Source: Nocardia asteroides (lineage in GTDB: Bacteria > Actinomycetota > Actinomycetes > Mycobacteriales > Mycobacteriaceae). Taken from it: a DNA stretch of 64,000 nucleotides. The stretch is from positions 2,842,001-2,906,000 of the forward strand of contig NZ_LR134352.1 in the NCBI RefSeq assembly GCF_900637185.1, given 5' to 3'. The translations under genes were made by a program, and so were the position numbers. The number at the start of each line of letters is the position of its first letter. Positions within the stretch are counted from its first letter, which is position 1. Shown here in pieces: positions 16,421-24,485 of the stretch. Below the pieces are notes generated by a model. The model searched no databases and was not told the DNA's origin. It saw only the letters and a program-made list of their open reading frames with translations.

Positions 16421-17260
16421 ATGCCCGCCGGTACCGCCCCTGTCTCCGACGCGGCCGGATACACGGTGCGCGCGGTGGCCGATCGACTCGGTATTCCGAC
16501 GGCGACCCTGCGCAGCTGGAATCGCCGCTACGCCATCGGTCCCGCGCAGGACCGTCCGGGCAGGCATCGCCTCTACACCGAAGCCGACATTTTGCTGCTG
16601 GAACGCATGGTCGCGCTGATCCGCGACGGCGCGAGCCCGGCCGGTGCGGCGGCCGCCGCGCGCGGACCCGCGGTGCGGGCCGGTGACCGCGACGACCTGC
16701 TGACCGCGGCCTTCGCGCTGGATTCGGCGACCGCGGTCGCCCTGATCGAGGCGCACGTGCACACCTATGGCGTGGTCCGCACCTGGGACGAGCTGTGCAG
16801 GCCCGCCTTCGCCGACATCGTGGCACGCCAGGGTGTCGGGGAGAACTGCATCGATGTCGAGCACCTGCTGTCGTGGTCGATCGCGGCCGTGATGCAGCGG
16901 GTGCCCGCCGCGCCCGCCGGTGACCGGACCGTCGTGCTCGCCTGTACCGGGGGTGAAACCCATTCGCTGCCGGTGGAAGTGCTGCGCGCGGCGCTCGCCG
17001 AGCAGGGGATCGGCGCCCGGATGCTGGGGGCCGATGTGCCGACCGTCGCGCTGAGCGGTGCCCTGGCCCGGTCCGCGGGGCCGACGTCGCTGCTGCTGTG
17101 GTCGCAGCGGGAGTCCACCGCGCTCACATCGGCCGTGCTGGCCGGGGTGAACGCGGGCGCACGGGTGTTCGTCGGGGGCCCGGGCTGGGACGCGGTGCTG
17201 CTGCCCGCCGGCGTCGTCCGGATCGACTCGCTCGCCGGCGCGGTCGACGCTCTGCGCTGA
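16421..17260 (+). CDS. MerR-family regulator with B12-binding domain (LitR/CarH-like)
   Basis: The 279-residue protein has an N-terminal MerR winged helix (Tyr-Thr-Val-Arg-Ala-Val-Ala-Asp-Arg-Leu-Gly-Ile, then Leu-Arg-Ser-Trp-Asn-Arg-Arg-Tyr). A four-helix cap follows, ending in Glu147-His148, and then a Rossmann-like cobalamin fold with Glu179-Thr-His181. LitR/CarH proteins bind adenosylcobalamin in the dark, repress promoters as tetramers, and release DNA in light. His181 fits the lower axial ligand. In the cap's Trp-x9-Glu-His motif, the Trp position is Gln137. The start ATG 16421 lacks a strong ribosome binding site. Its own operon carries box A, suggesting autoregulation. Confidence 0.85.
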   Translation: MPAGTAPVSDAAGYTVRAVADRLGIPTATLRSWNRRYAIGPAQDRPGRHRLYTEADILLLERMVALIRDGASPAGAAAAARGPAVRAGDRDDLLTAAFALDSATAVALIEAHVHTYGVVRTWDELCRPAFADIVARQGVGENCIDVEHLLSWSIAAVMQRVPAAPAGDRTVVLACTGGETHSLPVEVLRAALAEQGIGARMLGADVPTVALSGALARSAGPTSLLLWSQRESTALTSAVLAGVNAGARVFVGGPGWDAVLLPAGVVRIDSLAGAVDALR

Positions 17261-17284
17261 CGGTCGACTAGCCGCCGCACACCA

Positions 17285-17304
17285 AACGATGCATAATTGA
17301 TTCA
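17285..17304 (+). promoter_or_regulatory. Putative LitR-like operator, box B
   Basis: AACGATGCATAATTGATTCA differs from box A at one base. GATGCA (17288) and GATTCA (17299) are again 11 bases apart. It lies 40 bases upstream of the FAD oxidoreductase start and contains the CATAAT -10-like element, so it could control the lipid-modifying operon. Confidence 0.7.
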
Positions 17305-17343
17305 CTTCGGGTGGATCGTCCATCCGCTGGCCGGAGGAATCGC

Positions 17344-18657
17344 ATGAACGCATCGAACGGGTCCGGGCCGCGCCGGGTGGCGGTGATCGGCAGCGGGGTC
17401 GCCGGACTCACGGCCGCGTGGGTGCTCGCGCGCTCGGCCGAGGTGACGCTGTACGAGGCGCAGGGACGGCTCGGCGGACACGCCGACACCCACCGCGTCA
17501 CCGCCGGGAACGGGGACACCCTCGGGGTGGACACCGGCTTCATCGTGCACAACGACCGCACGTATCCGACCCTGCTGCGGCTGTTCGGTGAGCTCGGGAT
17601 CGCCACCGGCGAGACCGACATGAGCATGTCGGTGCGGTGCGACGGATGCGGGCTCGAATACGCCGGCGCGCGGGGCCTGCCCGGATTGTTCCCCCGGGCC
17701 GGGCACCTGACGCGCGGACGGTATCTGCGCCTGCTCGCCGAGGTGCCCCGATTCCATCGGCTGGCTCGCGCGGAACTCGCCGCGGACGCGCGGGCCGAAC
17801 GCACGGTGGCCGAATTCCTGGCCGACGCCGGATTCTCCGACTACTTCCGCACCCACTTCCTGGTGCCGCTCATCTCGGCGGTCTGGTCCTGCGATCCGGG
17901 CTCCGCGCTGCGCTACCCGGCCCGGTATCTGTTCACCTTCCTCGAACACCACGGCATGCTCACGGTGTTCGGCTCACCCACCTGGCGGACGGTCACGGGG
18001 GGATCGGCCACCTATGTCGCCGCCGTGGCGGAGCGGTTGCACCGGGTGCGGGTGGCCGCGCCGGTCCGCGCGCTGCATCGGTATCCGGATCGGGTCACCG
18101 TGCGCACCGCCGACGACGCCGTCGACGACTTCGACGCCGCCGTGATCGCCACCCACCCGAACGAGGCGCTGGCCCTGCTCGCCGACCCCACCGCCGCCGA
18201 GCGGGACATCCTGGCGGCGATGCCGTACTCGGTGAATCACACGGTGCTGCACACGGATTCGCGCATCTTGCCGCGCGCCACCGCCGCCGGGGCGTCCTGG
18301 AACTACCGGCTGCCCGCCTGCGCCGCCGAACCGGACCGGGTGCTGGTGACCTACGACCTGACCCGGCTCCAGCGCCTCGGCGGCGACCGTCGTTTCCTGG
18401 TGACCCTGGGCGACGGCGACCGCGTCGACCCCGCTGCGGTCCTGGACACGATGACCTACGAGCACCCGCTCTACACCCCGGAATCGGTGGCCGCCCGCGC
18501 CCGCACCGGTGAACTGGGCTGCCCCCGAACCGCTTTCGCGGGCGCCTACCACGGCTGGGGCTTCCACGAAGACGGCGCGCTGTCGGGCCTGCGCGCCGCC
18601 GAGCGACTGGGCGCGCGCTGGACCGGACGCGTCCCCGACCTGGACCCCGTCTCGTGA
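17344..18657 (+). CDS. FAD-dependent amine oxidase-family oxidoreductase
   Basis: The 437-residue protein has an N-terminal dinucleotide fold (Val-Ala-Val-Ile-Gly-Ser-Gly-Val-Ala-Gly-Leu), the Gly-Gly-His-Ala-Asp-Thr motif of the NAD/FAD oxidoreductases found in light-response clusters, and a long substrate domain. It is the first gene of a three-gene operon with DUF1365 and CFA-synthase-like genes, overlapping the next by four bases. The same trio order is known in M. tuberculosis (Rv0449c-Rv0448c-Rv0447c). It probably oxidises or reduces a fatty acyl or phospholipid-bound intermediate; the substrate is not known. A GGAGGAA ribosome binding site fixes the ATG at 17344. Confidence 0.85.
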   Translation: MNASNGSGPRRVAVIGSGVAGLTAAWVLARSAEVTLYEAQGRLGGHADTHRVTAGNGDTLGVDTGFIVHNDRTYPTLLRLFGELGIATGETDMSMSVRCDGCGLEYAGARGLPGLFPRAGHLTRGRYLRLLAEVPRFHRLARAELAADARAERTVAEFLADAGFSDYFRTHFLVPLISAVWSCDPGSALRYPARYLFTFLEHHGMLTVFGSPTWRTVTGGSATYVAAVAERLHRVRVAAPVRALHRYPDRVTVRTADDAVDDFDAAVIATHPNEALALLADPTAAERDILAAMPYSVNHTVLHTDSRILPRATAAGASWNYRLPACAAEPDRVLVTYDLTRLQRLGGDRRFLVTLGDGDRVDPAAVLDTMTYEHPLYTPESVAARARTGELGCPRTAFAGAYHGWGFHEDGALSGLRAAERLGARWTGRVPDLDPVS

Positions 18658-19376
18658 CCGCGCGACTGATCCGCACCGACATCCGCCACACCCGGCTGGC
18701 GCCGACGCACCACGCCTTCCGCTATCACGGGCACAGCTGGCTGGTCGACCTGGATCGGATGCCGCGCCTGCCACGGTGGTCGCGCCCGTTCGTGAGCTTC
18801 GACGCGGGCGATCATCTGGGCGAGCGCGGCGGTTCCCTGCGCGCCGCCGTCGACGCGTACCTGGCGAGCGAGGGCATCGACCTGCGCGGTGGGCGCGTGC
18901 TCATGCTGGCCGGGGCCCGGTCCTTCGGCTACGTGTTCGACCCGTTGACCCTGTACTGGTGCCGGGACCGCGACGGCGCCCCCGTGTGCGTGATCGCCGA
19001 GGTGCGCAACACCTACGGCGGCGTCCACCGGTATCTGCTGCACCCCGATGCCGACGGGTGCGCGCGGGTGGGCAAGGAGTTCTACGTCTCGCCGTTCAAC
19101 CCGGTGGCGGGCGAGTACCGGCTGCGCGTGCCGGAACCCGACGACGTGCTGCGGGTGTCGATCACCCTCGGCACCGACCGGCCGATCTTCGTCGCCACCG
19201 TCACGGGCCGCTGCGTGCCCGCCACCCCCGGCGCGGTCCTGCGCGCCGTGCTGACCGATCCGTTCCCGTCGCTGCTCGTGGCCGCGCGCATCCGGTGGCA
19301 GGGCGTGCGGCTCTGGGCCCGGGGCCTGCCCGTGGTGCCGCGCCCGGTGACCGTGCCCGAGGAGGCAATCCGATGA
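18654..19376 (+). CDS. DUF1365 protein
   Basis: The 240-residue protein shows the DUF1365 signature: Thr-Arg-Leu-Ala-Pro-Thr-His-His-Ala-Phe-Arg-Tyr near the N-terminus, Phe-Gly-Tyr-Val-Phe-Asp-Pro-Leu-Thr-Leu-Tyr-Trp-Cys, and Glu-Val-Arg-Asn-Thr-Tyr-Gly, followed by Lys-Glu-Phe-Tyr-Val-Ser-Pro-Phe-Asn. The biochemical role of the family is not established, but its genes co-occur with CFA-synthase-like methyltransferases. The GTG start overlaps the FAD gene stop (GTGA) and its stop overlaps the methyltransferase start (ATGA). This implies coupled translation of all three. Confidence 0.9.
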   Translation: MTARLIRTDIRHTRLAPTHHAFRYHGHSWLVDLDRMPRLPRWSRPFVSFDAGDHLGERGGSLRAAVDAYLASEGIDLRGGRVLMLAGARSFGYVFDPLTLYWCRDRDGAPVCVIAEVRNTYGGVHRYLLHPDADGCARVGKEFYVSPFNPVAGEYRLRVPEPDDVLRVSITLGTDRPIFVATVTGRCVPATPGAVLRAVLTDPFPSLLVAARIRWQGVRLWARGLPVVPRPVTVPEEAIR

Positions 19377-20614
19377 CCGTCGACACGACCGCGCACCCCG
19401 TCGCCCCGGCAGCGGATCGGTGGCCCGGGCTCGCGGTGCCGCGTGGCCCACGGGCGAGAGTGGCCGGAGCCGTGGTGGATTCGCTGGTACGGCGGCTGAC
19501 CCGGCGGCTGCCGCTGGCCGTGGTCTACCCCGACGGCACCGTGGTCGGCGCGTCCGACGGGGTACCCCGGTTGGTGCTGCACCGGCCCGACGATTTCGCC
19601 GCGCGGGTCGGCGTCGCCGGGCTGATCGGTTTCGGTGAGTCCTATATGGCCGGGGACTGGGACGCGCCCGATCTCGTGGCGGTGCTGACGGTGCTGGCGG
19701 CCCACGTCGACGACCTGGTGCCGCGCCCGCTGGCCCGGCTGCGCCGCCTGCACGTGGCCGGACACCCTGCCGCCGAACGCAATTCCGAGGACAACACCCG
19801 CCGCAACATCGGCAGGCACTACGACCTGTCCAACGACTTCTTCGGCCTGTTCCTCGACGAGACCATGACCTACTCGGCCGCCCTGTTCACCGGTGCCGCC
19901 GACGATCTCGCCGAGGCGCAGCGCGCGAAGATCGACCGGCTGCTCGACCGCGCGGACGTGCGCTCCGGCACCCGGCTGCTCGAAATCGGCACCGGCTGGG
20001 GCGAACTCGCGGTGCGCGCGGCCGCCAGGGGCGCCACGGTGCACACCGTGACGCTGTCCACCGAACAGCAGTCGGCGGCCCTGGCTCGGGTCGCGGCGGC
20101 GGGGCTCGCCGATCGGGTGCGGGTCGAGTTGCTCGACTACCGGCGGGTCACCGGCAGCTATGACGCGGTGGTGTCGGTGGAGATGATCGAGGCCGTCGGC
20201 TACGACTATCTCGACACCTATTTCGCGACCATCGACCGGGTGCTCGCGCCCGGCGGGCGGGCCGCGATCCAGGCCATCACCATGCCGCACGAGCGCATGC
20301 TCGCCACCCGGCACACCTACACGTGGATCCAGAAGTACATCTTCCCCGGCGGGTTCCTGCCGTCGGTGCGCGCGCTCGGGGAATCCGCCGCGCGCACGGA
20401 ACTGCGTGTCCGCGAGGAATTCTCGATGGGCCCGCAGTACGCGCGCACCCTGCGGATGTGGCGCGAGCGGTTCGAGGCCGCGCGCTTCGAGGTGGGCGCG
20501 CTCGGCTTCGACGAGACCTTCGTGCGGATGTGGCGGCTGTATCTGGCCTACTCGGAGGCGGGCTTCCGGTCGGGGTACCTCGACGTCGGGCAGTTCGTGC
20601 TCGCCCGGGACTGA
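19373..20614 (+). CDS. Cyclopropane-fatty-acid-synthase-family methyltransferase
   Basis: The 413-residue enzyme transfers a methylene or methyl from S-adenosylmethionine to a double bond of membrane-lipid acyl chains. It has Asn-Ile-Gly-Arg-His-Tyr-Asp-Leu-Ser-Asn-Asp-Phe-Phe, SAM motif Leu-Leu-Glu-Ile-Gly-Thr-Gly-Trp-Gly, Ser-Val-Glu-Met-Ile-Glu-Ala-Val-Gly and the Tyr-Ile-Phe-Pro-Gly-Gly-x-Leu-Pro-Ser motif. The usual Glu-Ile-Gly-Cys-Gly-Trp-Gly has Thr for Cys. In this gene trio the homologues are implicated in methyl-branched (tuberculostearic-type) or furan fatty acids. Which product is made here cannot be read from sequence. Confidence 0.9.
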   Translation: MTVDTTAHPVAPAADRWPGLAVPRGPRARVAGAVVDSLVRRLTRRLPLAVVYPDGTVVGASDGVPRLVLHRPDDFAARVGVAGLIGFGESYMAGDWDAPDLVAVLTVLAAHVDDLVPRPLARLRRLHVAGHPAAERNSEDNTRRNIGRHYDLSNDFFGLFLDETMTYSAALFTGAADDLAEAQRAKIDRLLDRADVRSGTRLLEIGTGWGELAVRAAARGATVHTVTLSTEQQSAALARVAAAGLADRVRVELLDYRRVTGSYDAVVSVEMIEAVGYDYLDTYFATIDRVLAPGGRAAIQAITMPHERMLATRHTYTWIQKYIFPGGFLPSVRALGESAARTELRVREEFSMGPQYARTLRMWRERFEAARFEVGALGFDETFVRMWRLYLAYSEAGFRSGYLDVGQFVLARD

Positions 20615-20621
20615 CCCGGCC

Positions 20622-21965
20622 TCAGCGGCCGAACAGGTGGCGCAGGGCGTGATCCAGCTCGGGCGCGCGGAACTGATGTCCGGCGTCGGCCAACCGCAAC
20701 GGTGACACCCGCTGGCTGGCTTCGGCCAGCTCGCGGGCGCCCTGGCGGCCCAGCAGCAGGGCCGGGCCGAACGACGGGACGGGGAGCAGGGCGGGTCGAT
20801 GCAGCACGTGCGCGAGTACCTCGGTGTAGACGCTGTTGCGGACGGGTTCCGGGGCCACCGCGTTCACCGGGCCGGCGAGCGACTCGTCCCAGAGGGCACG
20901 GTGATAGATGTCGAGCAGGTCGTCGAGGCCGATCCAGGACAGCCACTGGGTGCCGTCGCCGATGCGGCCGCCCAGCCCCGCGGCGAACAGCGGGCGAAGC
21001 ATCCGGAGGGTGCCGCCCTCCGGTGACTGGACGATGCCGGTGCGCACCCGTACCACCCGGACGCCCTCGGCCACGGCGGGCTCGCTCGCGGCTTCCCACG
21101 CGGTCACCACGTCGGCCAGGAAGCCGTCGCCGGGATCGGCGGTCTCGGTGAGGATCTCGTCGCCCCGGTCGTAGCCGTAGTAGCCGATGGCCGAGGCGCT
21201 GACGAAGGTGCCGACACCGCAGCGGGCGGCGGTCTCGGCCAGGGCCCGGGTGGGCTCGATGCGGCTGTCGGCGATCGCGCGGCGATGCTCGTCGGTGAAG
21301 CGGCCCGCGATCGACGCGCCGGCCAGATGCACCACCGCGTCGACCCCGGTCAGCAGGTCGGGCGCGGGATCGGCGGGATCCCAGCGGCGCTCGGCCGGAC
21401 CGGTCGGCGCGTGCCGCACCAGCCGGACCACCTCGTGACCGCCGGTCGACAGGAACGCGCACAGCGCCGTCCCGACCAGCCCGGACGCGCCGGTGACCGC
21501 GATGGTGCGGCCGGTGAAACCCTGGGCGGTGGCGCGGCGGTGGGCGGCCAGGTCGTCGGTGAGCTGGCGCGAGCGGTAGTCGAACATCGGGCGCAAGACG
21601 CGGGCGGGCAGCGGGGTGTCGACGCGGTCGATCACCCGGGTGTGGTCGTCGTCGACCGCCTGGAACTCGTGGGTGTGGCGCCAGGGCAGCAGCCGGCCGA
21701 CGGGAGCGGACGCGAGCCCGTCCACGGCGACGGCGTCGGCGAACCGGCGCGGTGGGTCGTAGGCGGCCGGATCGTGCCGGGCGACCCAGCGCAGGCCGCC
21801 CGGCAGGCCGAGGACGGCCGCGCCCCGGGCGAGGTCGCCGGCCTCGGCGAGGAGCCGGACGGGCTGCCACGGCGGCGCCAGCCGGGTGAACGCACCGGGC
21901 CGCGCGAACCAGGCGAAGACCTCGTCGCGCGGAGCCGGGACAACCGTCGAACAGTCGATGCCCAT
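20622..21965 (-). CDS. TIGR01777-family protein with N-terminal SRPBCC-like domain
   Basis: The 447-residue protein has an N-terminal ~140-residue SRPBCC/START-like ligand-binding domain (Pro-Ala-Pro-Arg-Asp-Glu-Val-Phe-Ala-Trp-Phe), then an epimerase-type Rossmann fold (Val-Thr-Gly-Ala-Ser-Gly-Leu-Val-Gly) with the TIGR01777 segments Ser-Ala-Ser-Ala-Ile-Gly-Tyr-Tyr-Gly and a C-terminal DUF1731-like helix pair. A TACAGT -10 at 21972-21977 lies six bases before the ATG, indicating a leaderless message, and box C is 19 bases further upstream. It is probably part of the light regulon. A paralogue without the N-terminal domain lies at 25832. Confidence 0.85.
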   Translation of the reverse strand: MGIDCSTVVPAPRDEVFAWFARPGAFTRLAPPWQPVRLLAEAGDLARGAAVLGLPGGLRWVARHDPAAYDPPRRFADAVAVDGLASAPVGRLLPWRHTHEFQAVDDDHTRVIDRVDTPLPARVLRPMFDYRSRQLTDDLAAHRRATAQGFTGRTIAVTGASGLVGTALCAFLSTGGHEVVRLVRHAPTGPAERRWDPADPAPDLLTGVDAVVHLAGASIAGRFTDEHRRAIADSRIEPTRALAETAARCGVGTFVSASAIGYYGYDRGDEILTETADPGDGFLADVVTAWEAASEPAVAEGVRVVRVRTGIVQSPEGGTLRMLRPLFAAGLGGRIGDGTQWLSWIGLDDLLDIYHRALWDESLAGPVNAVAPEPVRNSVYTEVLAHVLHRPALLPVPSFGPALLLGRQGARELAEASQRVSPLRLADAGHQFRAPELDHALRHLFGR

Positions 21966-21996
21966 ACCTCGACTGTAGCCCCCTTTCGCGCCATAT

Positions 21997-22016
21997 TGAA
22001 ACGTTTGTGCATCGTT
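21997..22016 (-). promoter_or_regulatory. Putative LitR-like operator, box C
   Basis: On the minus strand AACGATGCACAAACGTTTCA matches boxes A and B in 15 or 16 of 20 positions; GATGCA and GTTTCA are 11 bases apart. It lies between the divergent TIGR01777 and SDR genes, upstream of a TANNNT -10 on each side (21972-21977 and 22025-22030). Confidence 0.65.
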
Positions 22017-22036
22017 TCTGGCGGTACTCTGGAGAG

Positions 22037-23026
22037 GTGACCGCTTCTGACCGGAATAACGATGCGAAATTCGAGCCGTCGCTCGGCGATGCGTTCCTCG
22101 ATCGGACCGTGGTGCCGGGGTACAGCCGCCTCGGGATCGCCGTGCGTCGTCGCTCCTGGCCCGACGACGATCCGGCACCGGGGTCGATGCGCGGGCGGCG
22201 CGCCGTGATCACCGGCGCCAACAGCGGGATCGGGTTCGCCGTCGCCGACGGGCTGGCCGGGCTCGGCGCCACGGTCGTGCTCGCGGTCCGCAATGCCGGG
22301 CGCGGCGCGGACGCGGCGGACCGATTGCGTGAACGGCATCCCGACGCCCCGGTGACGGTGGTCGGATGCGATGTCGCCGAACCGGATTCGGTGCGGCGCT
22401 GTGCCGCCGAGCTCGGTGAGACGCCGATCGATGTCCTCGTGCACAACGCGGGGGTGCTGTCGCCGGAACGCCGGGAGACCGGTACCGGCCACGAACTCAC
22501 CTTCGCCACCCATGTGCTCGGTCCGCTGCTGCTGACCGAGCTGGTGCGGCCGCTGCTCGCGGCGGCGCGCGGAGCCAGGGTGGTGCTGATGTCCTCGGGC
22601 GGAATGTACGCCCAGCCGCTGGTCGTCGACGATCCCGAGTACCGGCGTGGTGAGTACCGGGGAGCGGCCGCGTACGCGCGCACGAAACGGATGCAGGTCG
22701 CGCTGACCCCCTTGCTGGCGGCGGAGCTGGGCGAGGACCACATCGGCGTGCACGCCGTGCACCCCGGCTGGGTCGACACTCCCGGCATCGCCGATGCCCT
22801 GCCCCGGTTCCGCGGGCTGACCCGGCCGTTGCTGCGCACCCCCGCCGAGGGCGCGGACACGGCGGTGTGGCTCGCCGCCACCCGGAACACGCTGCCGTCC
22901 GGCCGTTTCTGGCACGACCGCAAGATCCGTCCGGAGCACCTGCGGCCCGGCACCCGGTACACCGAGGCCGACGTCACCACTCTGTGGCGCGAATGCCGTG
23001 CCCTGATCGGCGTCCCCGACCAGTAG
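22037..23026 (+). CDS. Short-chain dehydrogenase/reductase of the light cluster
   Basis: The 329-residue SDR has Ile-Thr-Gly-Ala-Asn-Ser-Gly-Ile-Gly at the cofactor site (NADPH-type Arg after the second strand), His-Asn-Ala-Gly in place of Asn-Asn-Ala-Gly, an active-site Ser-Ser-Gly-Gly and the catalytic Tyr-Ala-Arg-Thr-Lys. A ~40-residue N-terminal extension precedes the fold. SDR genes of this size are regular members of LitR-type clusters. A TACTCT -10 (22025-22030) is six bases from the GTG start, so the message is probably leaderless. Box C lies immediately upstream. Confidence 0.85.
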   Translation: MTASDRNNDAKFEPSLGDAFLDRTVVPGYSRLGIAVRRRSWPDDDPAPGSMRGRRAVITGANSGIGFAVADGLAGLGATVVLAVRNAGRGADAADRLRERHPDAPVTVVGCDVAEPDSVRRCAAELGETPIDVLVHNAGVLSPERRETGTGHELTFATHVLGPLLLTELVRPLLAAARGARVVLMSSGGMYAQPLVVDDPEYRRGEYRGAAAYARTKRMQVALTPLLAAELGEDHIGVHAVHPGWVDTPGIADALPRFRGLTRPLLRTPAEGADTAVWLAATRNTLPSGRFWHDRKIRPEHLRPGTRYTEADVTTLWRECRALIGVPDQ

Positions 23027-23032
23027 ACGGCG

Positions 23033-23065
23033 AAGGGCGGCGGCTCCGCCGGAACCACCGCCCTT
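23033..23065 (+). terminator. Hairpin between convergent SDR and ppnP genes
   Basis: AAGGGCGG (23033-23040) pairs with CCGCCCTT (23058-23065), enclosing a smaller CGGC/GCCG hairpin. It has no T-run and could stop transcription from both sides. Confidence 0.6.
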
Positions 23066-23077
23066 GCGCGACGACGA

Positions 23078-23389
23078 TCAGCCGAAGTGGCAGACGTAGT
23101 GCAGGGTTTCGACGACCTCGATGTCGAAGGCGCTGTTGCCGGGCACCGAGAACGACTCGCCGCCACGGAAGACCGTCGGCTCGGACTCGCCGGGCAGGGT
23201 CACCTTCGCCTCGCCCTCGATGAGCTCCATGATCTCCGGCGCGCCGGTGGTGAAGGTCAGGGTGGCGGGCAGGATCACGCCGACGGACTTCGAGGTGCCG
23301 TCGGGCAGCTCGATGTTGTGGCTGACGCATTTACCGTCGAAATAGACGTTGGCCTTCTTCACGACGGAGACGTTTTCGAACTTCGACAT
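23078..23389 (-). CDS. ppnP: Pyrimidine/purine nucleoside phosphorylase
   Basis: This 103-residue cupin-fold protein matches PpnP (formerly DUF1255). It has [13 protein letters not shown] near the N-terminus, Gly-Val-Ile-Leu-Pro, and Pro-Glu-Ile-Met-Glu-Leu-Ile-Glu-Gly. Members phosphorolyse diverse nucleosides to ribose 1-phosphate and the free base. The length is that of the family. A GGAAGGA ribosome binding site precedes the ATG. It is transcribed in the same direction as lipA but separated from it by a hairpin, so it is probably an independent unit. Confidence 0.9.
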   Translation of the reverse strand: MSKFENVSVVKKANVYFDGKCVSHNIELPDGTSKSVGVILPATLTFTTGAPEIMELIEGEAKVTLPGESEPTVFRGGESFSVPGNSAFDIEVVETLHYVCHFG

Positions 23390-23428
23390 GGGTCCTTCCG
23401 GGGGTGAGGGGACCCTTAGTCTACTGAC

Positions 23429-23455
23429 GGGCCAGAGCTCACCGAGCCCTGGCCC
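23429..23455 (-). terminator. Hairpin downstream of lipA
   Basis: GGGCCAG (23429-23435) pairs with CTGGCCC (23449-23455), with an inner GCTC/GAGC stem. It follows the lipA stop by eight bases and probably ends the lipB-lipA transcript. Confidence 0.65.
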
Positions 23456-23462
23456 GGCCAGG

Positions 23463-24485
23463 TCAGCTGCCGTAGCGGGCCAGCACCGAGCTGGCTTCCT
23501 GGGAGGCGGTGCCCTCCTGCGCGAGATGGGCCATCGCCTCGGGAATCTCGCGGCCGTGATGGGCCATGGCCTGCGCGTAGAGGCGGCCCGCGCGGTAGGA
23601 CGAGCGGACCAGCGGGCCCGCCATCACACCGGCGAAACCGAGCTCCTCGGCCACCTTGGAGTGCTCGACGAACTCCTCCGGCTTCACCCAGCGGTCCACC
23701 GGGTGATGCCGCGGCGACGGGCGCAGGTACTGGGTGATGGTGAGGATGTCGCACCCGGCTTCGTACAGGTCACGCATCGCCTCGGTGACTTCCTCGGGGG
23801 TCTCGCCCATGCCCAGGATGAGGTTGGACTTGGTGACCAGACCGGCCTCGCGGGCCGCGGTGATCACCGCCAGCGAGCGCTCGTAGCGGAAGGCCGGGCG
23901 GATGCGCTTGAAGATGCGCGGCACCGTCTCCAGGTTGTGCGCCAGCACCTCAGGGCGGGTCGAGAAGACCTCGGCGAGCTGATCGGGGTCGGCGTTGAAG
24001 TCCGGGATGAGCAGCTCGACGCCGGTGCCGGGGTTGAGCGCCTTGATGGCGCGCACGGTCTCGGCGTAGAGCCAGGCGCCGCCGTCGTCGAGGTCGTCGC
24101 GGGCGACGCCGGTGATGGTGGAGTAGCGCAGGCCCATGGCCTGGACGCTCTCGGCGACGCGGCGGGGCTCGTCGCGGTCGAGGGCGGCGGGCTTGCCGGT
24201 ATCGATCTGGCAGAAGTCGCAGCGGCGGGTGCACTGCTCACCGCCGATGAGGAAGGTGGCCTCGCGGTCCTCCCAGCATTCGAAGATGTTGGGGCAGCCG
24301 GCTTCCTCACAGACCGTGTGCAGGCCTTCGCGTTTCACCAGGCCCTTGAGCTCGGTGTACTCCGGGCCCATGGTGGCGCGGGTGCGAATCCACTTGGGTT
24401 TGCGCTCGATCGGGGTCTCCGCGTTGCGCGCTTCGATGCGCAGCAGCTTGCGTCCGGCGGGGGCAGAGGCGTCTACGGAGGTCAC
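23463..24485 (-). CDS. lipA: Lipoyl synthase
   Basis: The 340-residue radical SAM enzyme inserts two sulphurs into protein-bound octanoate to make lipoate. The auxiliary cluster Cys are 59, 64 and 70 (Cys-x4-Cys-x5-Cys) and the radical SAM Cys are 85, 89 and 92 (Cys-x3-Cys-x2-Cys). It shows the family length and the Arg-Ser-Ser-Tyr motif near the C-terminus. The GTG start overlaps the lipB stop by four bases, so translation is coupled to LipB, which supplies its octanoyl substrate. Its main target here is SucB and the glycine cleavage H protein elsewhere. Confidence 0.97.
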   Translation of the reverse strand: MTSVDASAPAGRKLLRIEARNAETPIERKPKWIRTRATMGPEYTELKGLVKREGLHTVCEEAGCPNIFECWEDREATFLIGGEQCTRRCDFCQIDTGKPAALDRDEPRRVAESVQAMGLRYSTITGVARDDLDDGGAWLYAETVRAIKALNPGTGVELLIPDFNADPDQLAEVFSTRPEVLAHNLETVPRIFKRIRPAFRYERSLAVITAAREAGLVTKSNLILGMGETPEEVTEAMRDLYEAGCDILTITQYLRPSPRHHPVDRWVKPEEFVEHSKVAEELGFAGVMAGPLVRSSYRAGRLYAQAMAHHGREIPEAMAHLAQEGTASQEASSVLARYGS

